A DNA stretch of 24,666 nucleotides from an uncultured Oscillospiraceae bacterium (GCA_900549055.1 URNB01000020.1:1-24666); one strand, 5' to 3'. Numbered from the stretch's first letter, positions 1-7,163 are shown. Notes: generated from the letters alone by a model not told the origin. Translations and numbers: made by a program.

Positions 1-90
1 ACACATTTTGGCATACTCTTGTACTGTTTTTTCCTACATTTATTTTACACTAAGGTCAAAACCTGCGGTTTTGCCAGATCCCTTTACACA

Positions 91-123
91 AGGGAGCCGA
101 TTTTGCAACCCAAAGGCTCCTTT
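91..123 (-). terminator. Weak hairpin after the GH109-like gene
   Basis: Inverted repeat with arms GGAGCC (93-98) and GGCTCC (115-120), extendable by a few A/T pairs, lying just past the stop of the leftward gene. No U-run follows the stem on the minus strand, so a classical intrinsic terminator is doubtful; it may only stabilise the mRNA 3' end. Nothing else was recognised in bases 1-125. Confidence 0.3.
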
Positions 124-125
124 CT

Positions 126-1346
126 TTACAGCCTGCAAACGTCCTTTCGCGGGCGTTTAAACCATTTTCCGTTTGTAAAATCGGGCATTATCTGCGGTGC
201 GCCGCCCTGCTTTATTGACATTTCCGAAAGCACCGCCACCGCCTGCCACGTAGCGGCATCGTACACATCAACCGGCATTTCCTCACCGTTTATAAGCGCG
301 TCGGTAAAGCCCATGTAGGCAAACCAATCCATTCCGCCGTGGCCTGCTTTCAGCGTTTCCTCGGTAACGTTTTTCCAAATTCCGGGTAAGTATTCGTCTT
401 CAAATTTAACGGCGTTATTAAGCGCCTTTTTGTAATATTCCACCGGCTCAAACGATTCTTCGTCGCCGTCAAGAAATACCGAGTTTGTATCCTGCATATA
501 CAGTCCCTTTGTGCCGCGAACCGTAAAATCACGGCTGTAGGAGCGCGGCAGGGTTGTATCAAGCCGCAAAAGAATTGTTTCGCCGCGCGCGCAGGTCAAA
601 ACAGTGGTAATAATATCCCCCTGCGCAAAGTTAGCGGCTTTCATTTCATCGGTTGCATCGACGCGGGTTTTAATATATTCGCTAAGACCCGCGCTTTTTG
701 AAGCAAAGGATGAAACGGTCATTATCCTGTTGCCGCGGTTAATATCAAGCAGTTTTGCAATGGGACCCAGCTCGTGCGTCGGGTAGTTTTCACAGCAACG
801 GTTAAGGTAGTTATCAAAACGGTAGTGGCGGGTAACGTGACCGTAGGCAATCTCATTGCGCAAATCGTGCGCATAAGCGCCGGCGCAATGCACTATTGTT
901 CCGAAAACGTTTTTTCGCGCCATTGAGGTTGCAAGCAGCTCCTCCCTACCCCAGCAGCAGTTTTCAACAAACATATAGGGGGTTCCGGTTTCTTCCCTTG
1001 TTCTCACAAGCTTTTGACAGTTTTCAAGCGTATATTCGCACCCAACCTCGCTTGCAACGGCAATGCCCTTTTTCATAGCGTAAACGGCAATTTCCGTGTG
1101 GGTACTCCAATCGCTGAATATAAAAACGGCGTCAAGCCCCTTAACCGAAAGCGCCTCCCTGTAATCGGTGAAGCCTTTCGGTTCTTCGCCGTATTCCTTG
1201 ATTTTCTGAGCGGCGCGCGCAATTCTGTCCTCGTAAATATCGCATACCGATATTATCTGAATATCTTCGTTTTTTAGAAGTACATCGCGGATAAGGCCGA
1301 ACCCACGGTTTCCTAAACCTACTACACATGCTTTGATTTTTGCCAT
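126..1346 (-). CDS. Gfo/Idh/MocA-fold protein, GH109-like (NAD-dependent glycosidase or oxidoreductase)
   Basis: A 406-residue cytoplasmic protein with no signal peptide. The N-terminal Rossmann fold carries the NAD-binding signature GLGNRG at residues 10-15. The C-terminal half has features I associate with GH109 alpha-N-acetylgalactosaminidases rather than plain sugar dehydrogenases: ENCCWGREE around 128, AHDLR at 159-163, NYPTHELGP at 187-195 and DINRGNR at 201-207. In GH109 the Tyr and His of YPTH are the proposed catalytic residues; here they are Y188 and H191. Family members use a tightly bound NAD in an oxidation-elimination-addition-reduction cycle. The start is supported by AAGGAGATG upstream of the ATG and by a short promoter (1369-1397). 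It is divergent from an AraC gene, which probably controls it. It could instead be an ordinary oxidoreductase; the fold is certain, the GH109 assignment is likely. Confidence 0.85.
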   Translation of the reverse strand: MAKIKACVVGLGNRGFGLIRDVLLKNEDIQIISVCDIYEDRIARAAQKIKEYGEEPKGFTDYREALSVKGLDAVFIFSDWSTHTEIAVYAMKKGIAVASEVGCEYTLENCQKLVRTREETGTPYMFVENCCWGREELLATSMARKNVFGTIVHCAGAYAHDLRNEIAYGHVTRHYRFDNYLNRCCENYPTHELGPIAKLLDINRGNRIMTVSSFASKSAGLSEYIKTRVDATDEMKAANFAQGDIITTVLTCARGETILLRLDTTLPRSYSRDFTVRGTKGLYMQDTNSVFLDGDEESFEPVEYYKKALNNAVKFEDEYLPGIWKNVTEETLKAGHGGMDWFAYMGFTDALINGEEMPVDVYDAATWQAVAVLSEMSIKQGGAPQIMPDFTNGKWFKRPRKDVCRL

Positions 1347-1368
1347 ATCAAGTCATCTCCTTAAAAAA

Positions 1369-1397
1369 ACAATAGCAAAAAAGTTATGAAAAAGCAA
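1369..1397 (-). promoter_or_regulatory. Sigma-A-type promoter for the GH109-like gene
   Basis: On the minus strand, -35 TTGCTT (1392-1397), a 17-base spacer and -10 TATTGT (1369-1374). Transcription would begin about 1362, leaving a very short leader with the AAGGAG ribosome binding site. The -35 is separated by 6 bases from the palindrome at 1404-1427. Confidence 0.5.
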
Positions 1398-1403
1398 TGT
1401 TTT

Positions 1404-1427
1404 AAAAAAACATAATTATGTTTTTTT
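1404..1427. promoter_or_regulatory. Perfect 24-bp AT palindrome, candidate divergent operator
   Basis: Seven A, then CATAATTATG, then seven T: a perfect inverted repeat centred at 1415.5. It lies 6 bases from each of the two inferred -35 boxes, so it is placed symmetrically for both divergent genes. The position, about 21 bases upstream of the centre of each -35, suits an activator or shared repressor. The AraC protein next door is the natural candidate, though AraC sites are often direct rather than inverted repeats. Confidence 0.5.
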
Positions 1428-1433
1428 TTATCA

Positions 1434-1462
1434 TTTACTTTTTTGAAAACTTGTGTTATGCT
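1434..1462 (+). promoter_or_regulatory. Sigma-A-type promoter for the AraC gene at 1481
   Basis: -35 TTTACT (1434-1439), a 17-base spacer and -10 TATGCT (1457-1462). It starts 6 bases from the palindrome. The predicted start of transcription is close to the ribosome binding site GAGGTG (1469-1474), so the leader would be very short. Confidence 0.4.
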
Positions 1463-1480
1463 TTTTTTGAGGTGTTAATT

Positions 1481-2290
1481 ATGTGGAACTTTATAAATGC
1501 GCCGTCATATTATGGCTTGGCAAGCAACATCGGTGACAAAACGATTTTGGGAGTTGGGTACGATAATTTTGCAGTAACAAAACCGCAGCGTTCTTTCAGA
1601 GTGCAAACATTTTATACATGGCATTTTATTATTTCAGGCAGCGGAACTTTGGAGGTCGAAGAAGAAAAATATAAGCTCGGCAGCGGCGATATGTTTTTTA
1701 TTCCTCCGAATGTCAAAATGCGATATTACCCGGATTCAACTGACCCGTGGGAATATGTTTGGTTTTCGCTTGAAGGCGAAACGGCGGAGCATTACAGAGA
1801 ACTGATTGGTTTTTCAAATGAGGTTTTTGTTTTGAAAAACAGGCATTATAAGATAATAAACGCAACATTAAAGGATTTGTTTGAGTCGCTTTGCGATAAA
1901 GCAAATGAATATTTTGGTGTTTTGTCTGCATTTTATAAGGTAATGGATATTTGCGTTTCGCATATACCTGCAAGCGATGTTAAAGGAGTAAAAGAGATTA
2001 TAGACTGTAGTTGTATGTCACAGTTTTTTAACATAGAGAGTCTTTGCAGGGATGTAGGCGTAAGCCATGCGCACTTATTAAGACTTTTCAAGAAAGAATA
2101 CGGTTTGACGCTTATAAACTATGTTATAAAAAAACGCGTTATGTATGCTTGTGAATTATTGGAAACCACTGATTTATCTGTAACTGCCGTAGCACTTTCA
2201 TGCGGCTTTTCAGACATTTTACATTTTATGAAAATTTTTAAAAGGGAAACAGGCACTACCGCTTTGGAATACAGAAACAAACATAAATAA
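1481..2290 (+). CDS. AraC-family transcriptional regulator (cupin + AraC HTH)
   Basis: A 269-residue DNA-binding regulator of sugar use. I chose the ATG at 1481 because GAGGTG (1469-1474) sits just before it. An upstream in-frame ATG at 1418 would add an AT-coded hydrophobic tail and falls inside the palindrome and promoter region. The N-terminal half is an AraC-type cupin sensor (ISGSGTLEVEEEKYKLGSGD followed by an FIPPN element). The last ~100 residues are the two helix-turn-helix units of the family: a first HTH (IESLCRDVGVSHAHLLRLFK) and a second ending in a CGFSDILHFMKIFKRETG motif typical of the AraC signature. It is divergent from the GH109-like gene and followed only by decayed genes, so the GH109-like gene and the palindrome are its most likely targets. 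The ligand is unknown. Confidence 0.9.
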   Translation: MWNFINAPSYYGLASNIGDKTILGVGYDNFAVTKPQRSFRVQTFYTWHFIISGSGTLEVEEEKYKLGSGDMFFIPPNVKMRYYPDSTDPWEYVWFSLEGETAEHYRELIGFSNEVFVLKNRHYKIINATLKDLFESLCDKANEYFGVLSAFYKVMDICVSHIPASDVKGVKEIIDCSCMSQFFNIESLCRDVGVSHAHLLRLFKKEYGLTLINYVIKKRVMYACELLETTDLSVTAVALSCGFSDILHFMKIFKRETGTTALEYRNKHK

Positions 2291-2316
2291 TAAATTTGTC
2301 CATAAAAAATTATAAT

Positions 2317-2343
2317 ATTGTTCATTTACAAAAAACGAACAAT
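2317..2343. repeat. Inverted repeat after the AraC gene
   Basis: ATTGTTC (2317-2323) and GAACAAT (2337-2343) form a 7-bp stem with a 13-base loop, 27 bases after the AraC stop. There is no U-run, so it is a poor intrinsic terminator. It could be a processing hairpin or an old operator for the lost dockerin gene. The rest of 2291-2430 is AT-rich and shows no coding signal I can defend. Confidence 0.3.
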
Positions 2344-2430
2344 TAGATATACCGATATTTACAAATCTTGGCGATTTAGCATAAATTGTTTTTGATGACC
2401 GCCTTGTTTGATAGAAATATAATTGAGGGA

Positions 2431-2605
2431 GGATATGTGATGTAAATGCAGACGGGTACTTTGATATAAGAGATTTAGTAAGGTTAAAAGCAAGATTGGC
2501 GGGAAAAAAACAATCAATTTAATGGCGGCTGATGCAAATCAAGACGGAGTTATCAATTCAATAGATCTTGGCGCAATCAAAAAACTACTTTTGGAGGCTG
2601 ATTAA
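2431..2605 (+). pseudogene. Remnant of a protein's C-terminal type I dockerin (frameshifted)
   Basis: Two calcium-loop repeats of a type I dockerin can be read in two frames. From 2439 the first half reads DVNADGYFDIRDLVRLKARL, with Asp/Asn at loop positions 1, 3, 5, 9 and 12, and hits TAA at 2520-2522. From 2528 the second half reads DANQDGVINSIDLGAIKKLL and stops at TAA 2603-2605. Adding one A to the A-run at 2504-2510 joins both halves through a GKKTINLMAA-like linker, so the lesion is a single-base loss in a homopolymer. The frame is also closed upstream by TGA at 2424. Only 140 bases separate it from the AraC gene, so the body of the enzyme or binding protein is gone. Dockerins plug secreted proteins into cohesins of a cellulosome-like scaffold. 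Confidence 0.8.
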
Positions 2606-2606
2606 G

Positions 2607-3229
2607 ATGAAAAAATCATTTCAGTATTATTGACAATAGCAATTTGTATGTCTGTGATCTTTTCAGGACTAAACATGTTCGCGAATGCAATAGATGAACA
2701 GGATGAAGGTATTGCCGTTACGCCGATTACCGATTATATTGCTAAGCATACTATGCTTGAAGGAACCTCGCAATATCCTATAGAGGATGTATTATTAAAA
2801 GGGGAAACGGCAAACCGCACGCTTCCCTGGAATGTTAAGCCGGACAAGCCGGCAATCACATCGACTGGTACATTGCAGTTTGATTCTATGAGTGAAAATT
2901 TAGCGAATACAACCGGGTTGCTGTTTTTTGTTTCAATACCAAATGCAAATACTATAAATCTAACTCTTATTTTTAAAAAATTTGCAAATTCGAGACATTA
3001 CGGTTATCCGGAAGTGTCTTTAAAAGTTGGAGCAAACTATCAAAAAATGTCGCTTAATTCAAATGAATGGGAAAGCGGCGAAATAATCAATTGTTATAAC
3101 GACGATCAGCCCGACACGAATAAGATCAAGGGTGGACTTTAATTTGACGGCGCTTTTACCGGATATGTGAAAATTCCATATGCATCCATGAAAAGCATTG
3201 GAATTAAATACATTGATTGTATGTGTTAA
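2607..3229 (+). pseudogene. Decayed secreted carbohydrate-binding-like protein, 5' part
   Basis: A gene begins at ATG 2607 with GGAGG (2593-2597) in front. The A-run at 2610-2615 is one base short: with seven A it reads MKKIISVLLTIAICMSVIFS, a clear Sec signal peptide, and continues in the long open frame 2615-3142. TAA at 3140-3142 interrupts the phrase GGL-x-FDGAFTGYVKIPYASM, where Tyr (TAT/TAC) would be expected, and reading continues to TAA 3227. The pattern of a beta-sandwich ending in FDGAF.GYVKIPYASM is one I know from uncharacterised secreted Clostridia proteins that often carry dockerins; it suggests carbohydrate binding but does not prove it. The remainder of the gene is missing, replaced by insertion-sequence DNA. 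It probably formed an operon with the upstream dockerin gene. Confidence 0.7.
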
Positions 3230-3252
3230 AATGATGTGACCCAATAAAAAGA

Positions 3253-3319
3253 GAAGTTAACTTCCAAATATGGTATAATGTTTTTACCACAAAACCAAAT
3301 ACCGAAAGGAAGTAACTTC
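3253..3319 (+). promoter_or_regulatory. Insertion-sequence promoter with two palindromic motifs
   Basis: An extended -10 (TG at 3271-3272, then TATAAT at 3274-3279) precedes the transposase start. Two nearly identical palindromes flank it: GAAGTTAACTTC (3253-3264, perfect) and GAAGTAACTTC (3309-3319). Their position suggests transposase or repressor binding at its own promoter. The -35 is weak, as is usual with an extended -10. Confidence 0.45.
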
Positions 3320-3321
3320 TG

Positions 3322-3627
3322 ATGAATATAATAACACAAGAAACCAAGAAAAAGCAAGCAGTGGTAAAATTTGCAAAGAAAAACGGAAAAAGTGCAGCAA
3401 GCCGAATGTACGGAGTAAGCCTGTCGAGTGTATAAAGATGGTGCAATAGATATGACGGTACAGATTGGCACTCGTTGGTAGAAAGGTCACGCCGACCGCA
3501 TCACAATCCGAACAGACACACGAAAAAAGAAGAGCGAAAAATAAAGAAAGCCTTTGAGAATAACAATGTGCTTTTAATCCTTGAAAAACCTGACGATACA
3601 GCTTTAAACAGGTTATTCTTTCAATAA
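3322..3627 (+). pseudogene. Transposase N-terminal fragment with nonsense mutation
   Basis: ATG at 3322 follows AAAGGAAG. The frame encodes a helix-turn-helix (KSAASRMYGVSLSSV), then TAA at 3433-3435, then without any frame change RWCNRYDGTDWHSLVERSRR and PHHNPNRHTKKEERK. This is the N-terminal DNA-binding region of rve/DDE transposases of the IS3/IS481 type, where SSVKRWCxRYDGT is typical, so AAA to TAA at 3433 is the simplest reading. The catalytic DDE core is absent. The last ~25 codons to the stop at 3625 no longer look like transposase, so the break may be near 3560. Confidence 0.7.
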
Positions 3628-3707
3628 TCAGCACGGCATTCGGCATAGCAATAGCGGTTTTCCCTTTGCTGCCTGTAAGCCTGTTTAAGCGCGTGATTAA
3701 GTTACAA
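3615..3707 (+). pseudogene. Possible orphan membrane-segment coding remnant
   Basis: In the frame starting ATT at 3615 the DNA reads ILSIISTAFGIAIAVFPLLP followed by VSLFKRVIKLQ, which has the form of a transmembrane helix with a basic cytoplasmic end. The frame is closed upstream by TGA at 3591 and merges downstream into the 3' end of the opposite-strand AraC gene. I do not recognise the family. It may be chance, or the tail of a gene lost with the insertion-sequence rearrangement. Confidence 0.2.
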
Positions 3708-4541
3708 AGGTCTTTTGCGAAACTCCGAGGCGGTCATTCCGCTGTATTGCTTGAAAATGCGGCAAAAATACAGCATATTCTTATAGCCTACCAGCTCTGC
3801 AATATCCGATACTGAAAGATTTGTGGTAGTGAGCAGATCGCGCGCACGCTGCATACGCACATCTGTCAGGTATTCCTTCGGTGATTTTCCGGTCAACTCT
3901 TTGAAAACATAGCGGTAACGGCTTGAACTCAAATTTTCAATTGACGCAAGGTCGGGAATACTTATATCCTGTTTGAAATTATTGATAAGGAATTGAAGTG
4001 ATTTTTCAATACGGTACGATGTATCCGCCTTGTGGCTTTCAGAGGAGTTACAACGCGATATTTCCAAAAACAGCTGCATAAGGTATGTTCCCGCGTAAAA
4101 TGTGAAGTCCTGTTTTCTGAAAATAAGCTCTGAAATCAAATGCTCAAAAATATCGCAAAGGCGTGTATTTACGCCCACATTTATTACGGTTTGGTTTTTG
4201 AAACCGAAACGCTCCATCAACTCTTGGGAATCCTTGCCGGTGAAGTAAAGCCAATAATATGTAATTCGCCCGTCACCGTTAAATTCATAATGGTGTATTT
4301 GGTGCGGATGGTAAAAAACAATGTCCCCTGTTTTCAGCGGGACTTGCCTTTTATCCATAAAAGCGGTTACGCTGCCATCAACTATATAAAGAAAATGAAA
4401 GTCGGTACGATTTTCAAGCACGGTGTCAAAAGGAATATCGGTATCGGTCTTACCGCCGCAATTAACAATGATCGGCGCTGATTCATCCGATATATCGTTG
4501 TGGGATGAATCCAATAATCTGAAAAAATTATAATGTTGCAT
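3702..4541 (-). CDS. AraC-family transcriptional regulator (cupin + AraC HTH)
   Basis: A 279-residue regulator. The N-terminal cupin includes DFHFLYIVDGSVTAFMDKR and LKTGDIVFYHPHQIHHYEF, with the GD...HPH pattern common in sugar-responsive AraC proteins. Two helix-turn-helix units occupy the last ~100 residues: IPDLASIENLSSSRYRYVFK and then SVSDIAELVGYKNMLYFCRI. The ATG at 4541 follows AAGGAAA. A near-consensus promoter with a hairpin downstream lies at 4576-4638. It is divergent from the long glycan operon starting at 4861 and is its most likely regulator. It differs clearly in sequence from the AraC gene at 1481, so this is not a recent duplication. Confidence 0.92.
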   Translation of the reverse strand: MQHYNFFRLLDSSHNDISDESAPIIVNCGGKTDTDIPFDTVLENRTDFHFLYIVDGSVTAFMDKRQVPLKTGDIVFYHPHQIHHYEFNGDGRITYYWLYFTGKDSQELMERFGFKNQTVINVGVNTRLCDIFEHLISELIFRKQDFTFYAGTYLMQLFLEISRCNSSESHKADTSYRIEKSLQFLINNFKQDISIPDLASIENLSSSRYRYVFKELTGKSPKEYLTDVRMQRARDLLTTTNLSVSDIAELVGYKNMLYFCRIFKQYSGMTASEFRKRPL

Positions 4542-4575
4542 AATATTTCCTTTGCAGTCGATTTGTATATATAAC

Positions 4576-4602
4576 AGGTGTATTTTAGAGTTGAAAACAC
4601 CT
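4576..4602 (-). promoter_or_regulatory. Inverted repeat in the AraC leader, candidate operator
   Basis: AGGTGT (4576-4581) and ACACCT (4597-4602) are separated by 15 bases, with an inner TTTT/AAAA match. It begins about where transcription of the AraC gene should start, which suits autorepression or a leader hairpin. Confidence 0.4.
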
Positions 4603-4609
4603 TATGTGA

Positions 4610-4638
4610 AGTATACAATAAATAATGTAAATAGTCAA
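4610..4638 (-). promoter_or_regulatory. Near-consensus sigma-A promoter for the AraC gene at 4541
   Basis: On the minus strand: -35 TTGACT (4633-4638), 17-base spacer, -10 TATACT (4610-4615). This gives a leader of about 60 bases containing the inverted repeat at 4576-4602. Confidence 0.65.
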
Positions 4639-4860
4639 TGCCGTTTTTGGTTATAATTTGCAAATGAGAAACCGCAACTGTTTGAAACACACAACAGCAA
4701 ACGCGAGGGTTCACGTTTTTTAATGACGGATAAGTGATGGTTTTTTTATAAATTAAGTCACTTTGTGCAGCAATTTAAAAGTTCAGGGGCAGAAAGGACG
4801 GTGCCTTTTGACTGTTTATGCGCCACGGTTGTTTTTTAAAATAATTTTGGAGGGTTTATA
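4639..4860 (+). other. Long leader/regulatory region before the glycan operon
   Basis: Part of the 319-base divergent gap between the AraC gene and the operon. It holds no ORF with a ribosome binding site. TATAAT occurs at 4652-4657 and TTGACT at 4808-4813, but neither has a well-placed partner box, so the operon promoter may depend on an activator, for example the adjacent AraC protein. The first gene's ribosome binding site is GGAGGG (4849-4854). I see no recognisable riboswitch or cre site. Confidence 0.4.
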
Positions 4861-7101
4861 ATGAAAAAAATATTGAATCGGGGGATTTTGAAAACGGCGC
4901 TTTCGTTTACACTTTCTTTAGTTCTTACAGCGGCAATATTGCCTGTGGGCGGACTTTTAACGGCAACAGCCGAGGGGGAAAATACTTCTGTTACAATTTC
5001 GGCAGCCGAAATTAAGGCCGCCGTCAATGTTTACGGCGGCGCAAGCGCTTCTTCAAGCGGTCTTTCAAAGGCTGATTTCGACGATCGATTTGAAACCACA
5101 GAGGGCGGCGTTATACATAAAATCACCGAACTCGGCAGCTGCGGCGATGTATGGTCGGCGCAAAACGAGGTAGTGTCCTCGGCACTGTATAAGGCAAAGA
5201 AAATGCGTGACTTTGAGTTGAAAGTGCGCATGATAAATGTTGATGAAAACTGGGCGGTTTTACCGCGTGTGATATTCGGGGTACAAGATCCGACCGCTTG
5301 GATAAACACAAGCGGCGGCGGATATACGGTAGGACTTTATAACGAGGGTAACAGTTATTTTAACGGGCTTTTCAATGGTGAATTTACTCGAAAAGAAGAT
5401 TTATCAAATTACAATGCGCAAGGGAAATTTAACAGCCTTTGGGGCGCCCGGTACAATCTAACAGTGCGTGTTGAGGGTGAAAAGGTTACGGTTACCGTTG
5501 AGGATGACGGACTTGAGCCTTATTCATATCAATATGATTTAGGCGCTCTCGGTGCGGAATACAAAGGCGGATATATCGGATTTGTTTTCGGTACGGGCGT
5601 GAGCAAAATTTACTCAATGACAGTAACCGATTTGGGCGGTAAGGTATTAAATGACATTTCTTATAATTTTACAAGCGCCGATAATGCCGATGAAATTTTC
5701 GATGTGTACTGCGGTACGGACGCTAAAAACAGCGGTTTGTATAAAACTGCGTTCGGCACCCGCTTTACTTTGGCTGACGGTATTGCTACGCATATATTCG
5801 ATACTTCCGTTATTTCCGATTATTTCGGGCAGCAGGATGATTATATAACGACCGCACTTTTAAAAAGCAGCGAATACCGTAATTTTGAAATGCAGGTAAA
5901 CTGCAGCGGCAAGGAAAACAATGTGGGCTATTACTGGCCAATGCTTGTGTTCGGCGTGCAAAACCCGACGTGTTGGGTAGGCGCTCGGCAGGGCGGCTAT
6001 GCAACAGGGGTATACAACGAGGGAAGAACCTTTCTTAAAGGCGTTGTAAACGGGGAGTATGTTGTTCAGTCCGACCCGAGTATACACAAAGACGCCGAAA
6101 GCGGATATTTTGAGGCTGCGTGGTATCCGTATACGCTTAAAATCAGGGTTACGGGTCACAAGGCGACGGTTACGGTAATACCGCTATATGAATGGGGAAA
6201 GAAATTTTCTTATTCATATGATTTGGACAACGGCTATAAGGGCGGGTATGTCGGCTTTGCTTCAACAGGTCAAAACTGCCGTTTCTGGAATTTTAAAATT
6301 ACCGATCTCGGCGGCGAAACCGTTTCCAATGTGTATTCCGACCTTACAAATATTGAACAGGCCTCCGCGCTGTTTAATGTATATAAAGGTGAAAACATAT
6401 CTTCTGTGGCTGAAACGGATATGAGCAGCGCGTTTTATGCGACTCAGGCGGGAATTGCCGCAGCGGATGCGTCTGTTGTTACAGCACTTTATAACGGGCA
6501 CAAATATCGCAGCTTTGAAATGCAGGTGACCTGCAAAAACAGCGGCGGAGCAGATAATGTTTATCCGACGATTCTATTTGGAGTTAACGACCCTTATAAC
6601 TCCCTTGAAACGGGCTTCGGCATAGCTGTATATAAAAACGGTGAAATTGGCTTATGCGGCAGGAAAACCGAAATTTCGGACGGGAGCGGCGCAATTCCCG
6701 CCTCCTATTCGGGCGAGCTTATTATAAGAGTGCGAATAGATGGGTATAAAGCCGAAGTAACCGTAATTCCGAAAAATTCGGGCGGAGCATGCGTTAAAGC
6801 TCAATTTTATTTAGGAAAAAATTACAGGCAAGGCTTTGTGGGATTTGCGGTGAACGGCTCCGGTCTTTCATTTTCCGATTTCAGAGTAAGGGATTTGGGA
6901 AACAAGGCGTACTTTGATACTCTTGTTGGAGACCTTAATTATGATGGACGCGTTATGGCGGACGATTTGGTTTTGCTTCGTAAGGGCATTCTTATGCAGC
7001 GGCAGGAGTATCTCAAGCCCGAAAGTGATGTAAATTATGACGGTAAAACCGATATTTTGGATTTGATTGCTCTTAAAAAGTATTATTCTTACAGAAAATA
7101 A
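4861..7101 (+). CDS. Secreted dockerin protein with three lectin-like repeats
   Basis: 746 residues, ATG preceded by GGAGGG. Residues 1-38 are a Sec signal peptide (basic MKKILNRG, a hydrophobic core, cleavage near ATA-EG). Three homologous domains begin with VYGG (57), VYCG (282) and VYKG (507), a spacing of exactly 225 residues, and end in DLGG (257), DLGG (482) and DLGN (678). Shared blocks include FE(M/L)xVxC, FGVQ(D/N)P, YNEG, GG(Y)(I/V)GF. Their size and pattern suggest concanavalin/LamG-like beta-sandwiches, as in carbohydrate-binding modules. Residues 690-746 are a type I dockerin: DLNYDGRVMADD and DVNYDGKTDILD, the first with Met at loop position 9. No catalytic motif was recognised. 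It is probably a cellulosomal or scaffold-attached binding protein. The third repeat is shorter by about 30 residues. Confidence 0.85.
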   Translation: MKKILNRGILKTALSFTLSLVLTAAILPVGGLLTATAEGENTSVTISAAEIKAAVNVYGGASASSSGLSKADFDDRFETTEGGVIHKITELGSCGDVWSAQNEVVSSALYKAKKMRDFELKVRMINVDENWAVLPRVIFGVQDPTAWINTSGGGYTVGLYNEGNSYFNGLFNGEFTRKEDLSNYNAQGKFNSLWGARYNLTVRVEGEKVTVTVEDDGLEPYSYQYDLGALGAEYKGGYIGFVFGTGVSKIYSMTVTDLGGKVLNDISYNFTSADNADEIFDVYCGTDAKNSGLYKTAFGTRFTLADGIATHIFDTSVISDYFGQQDDYITTALLKSSEYRNFEMQVNCSGKENNVGYYWPMLVFGVQNPTCWVGARQGGYATGVYNEGRTFLKGVVNGEYVVQSDPSIHKDAESGYFEAAWYPYTLKIRVTGHKATVTVIPLYEWGKKFSYSYDLDNGYKGGYVGFASTGQNCRFWNFKITDLGGETVSNVYSDLTNIEQASALFNVYKGENISSVAETDMSSAFYATQAGIAAADASVVTALYNGHKYRSFEMQVTCKNSGGADNVYPTILFGVNDPYNSLETGFGIAVYKNGEIGLCGRKTEISDGSGAIPASYSGELIIRVRIDGYKAEVTVIPKNSGGACVKAQFYLGKNYRQGFVGFAVNGSGLSFSDFRVRDLGNKAYFDTLVGDLNYDGRVMADDLVLLRKGILMQRQEYLKPESDVNYDGKTDILDLIALKKYYSYRK

Positions 7102-7163
7102 ATGCTTGTGAGACGGGAAGTATTCGGTGCATTTTGCGTCTTTGAAAGATATGGTGATTTATT

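Larger units (their letters stand above)
3235..3627 (+). mobile_element. Truncated insertion sequence (left end and start of transposase)
   Basis: The sequence changes character after about 3230, where the decayed secreted gene ends. It contains a leader, a TATAAT promoter and the first ~100 codons of a DDE-type transposase. The beginning TGTGACCCAATAAAAAG (about 3235-3251) is a plausible terminal end. No matching inverted end is visible before the next gene, so the right part is lost. Both boundaries are approximate. Confidence 0.65.

Noticed and set aside
1418..1480. N-terminal extension of the first AraC protein
   Set aside because: It starts within the palindrome and promoter, encodes a Phe-rich AT-driven segment and has no ribosome binding site, whereas ATG 1481 has one.
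4652..4657. TATAAT as the -10 of the glycan operon promoter
   Set aside because: No acceptable -35 at 16-18 bases upstream and about 200 bases from the first gene; kept only as a remark.
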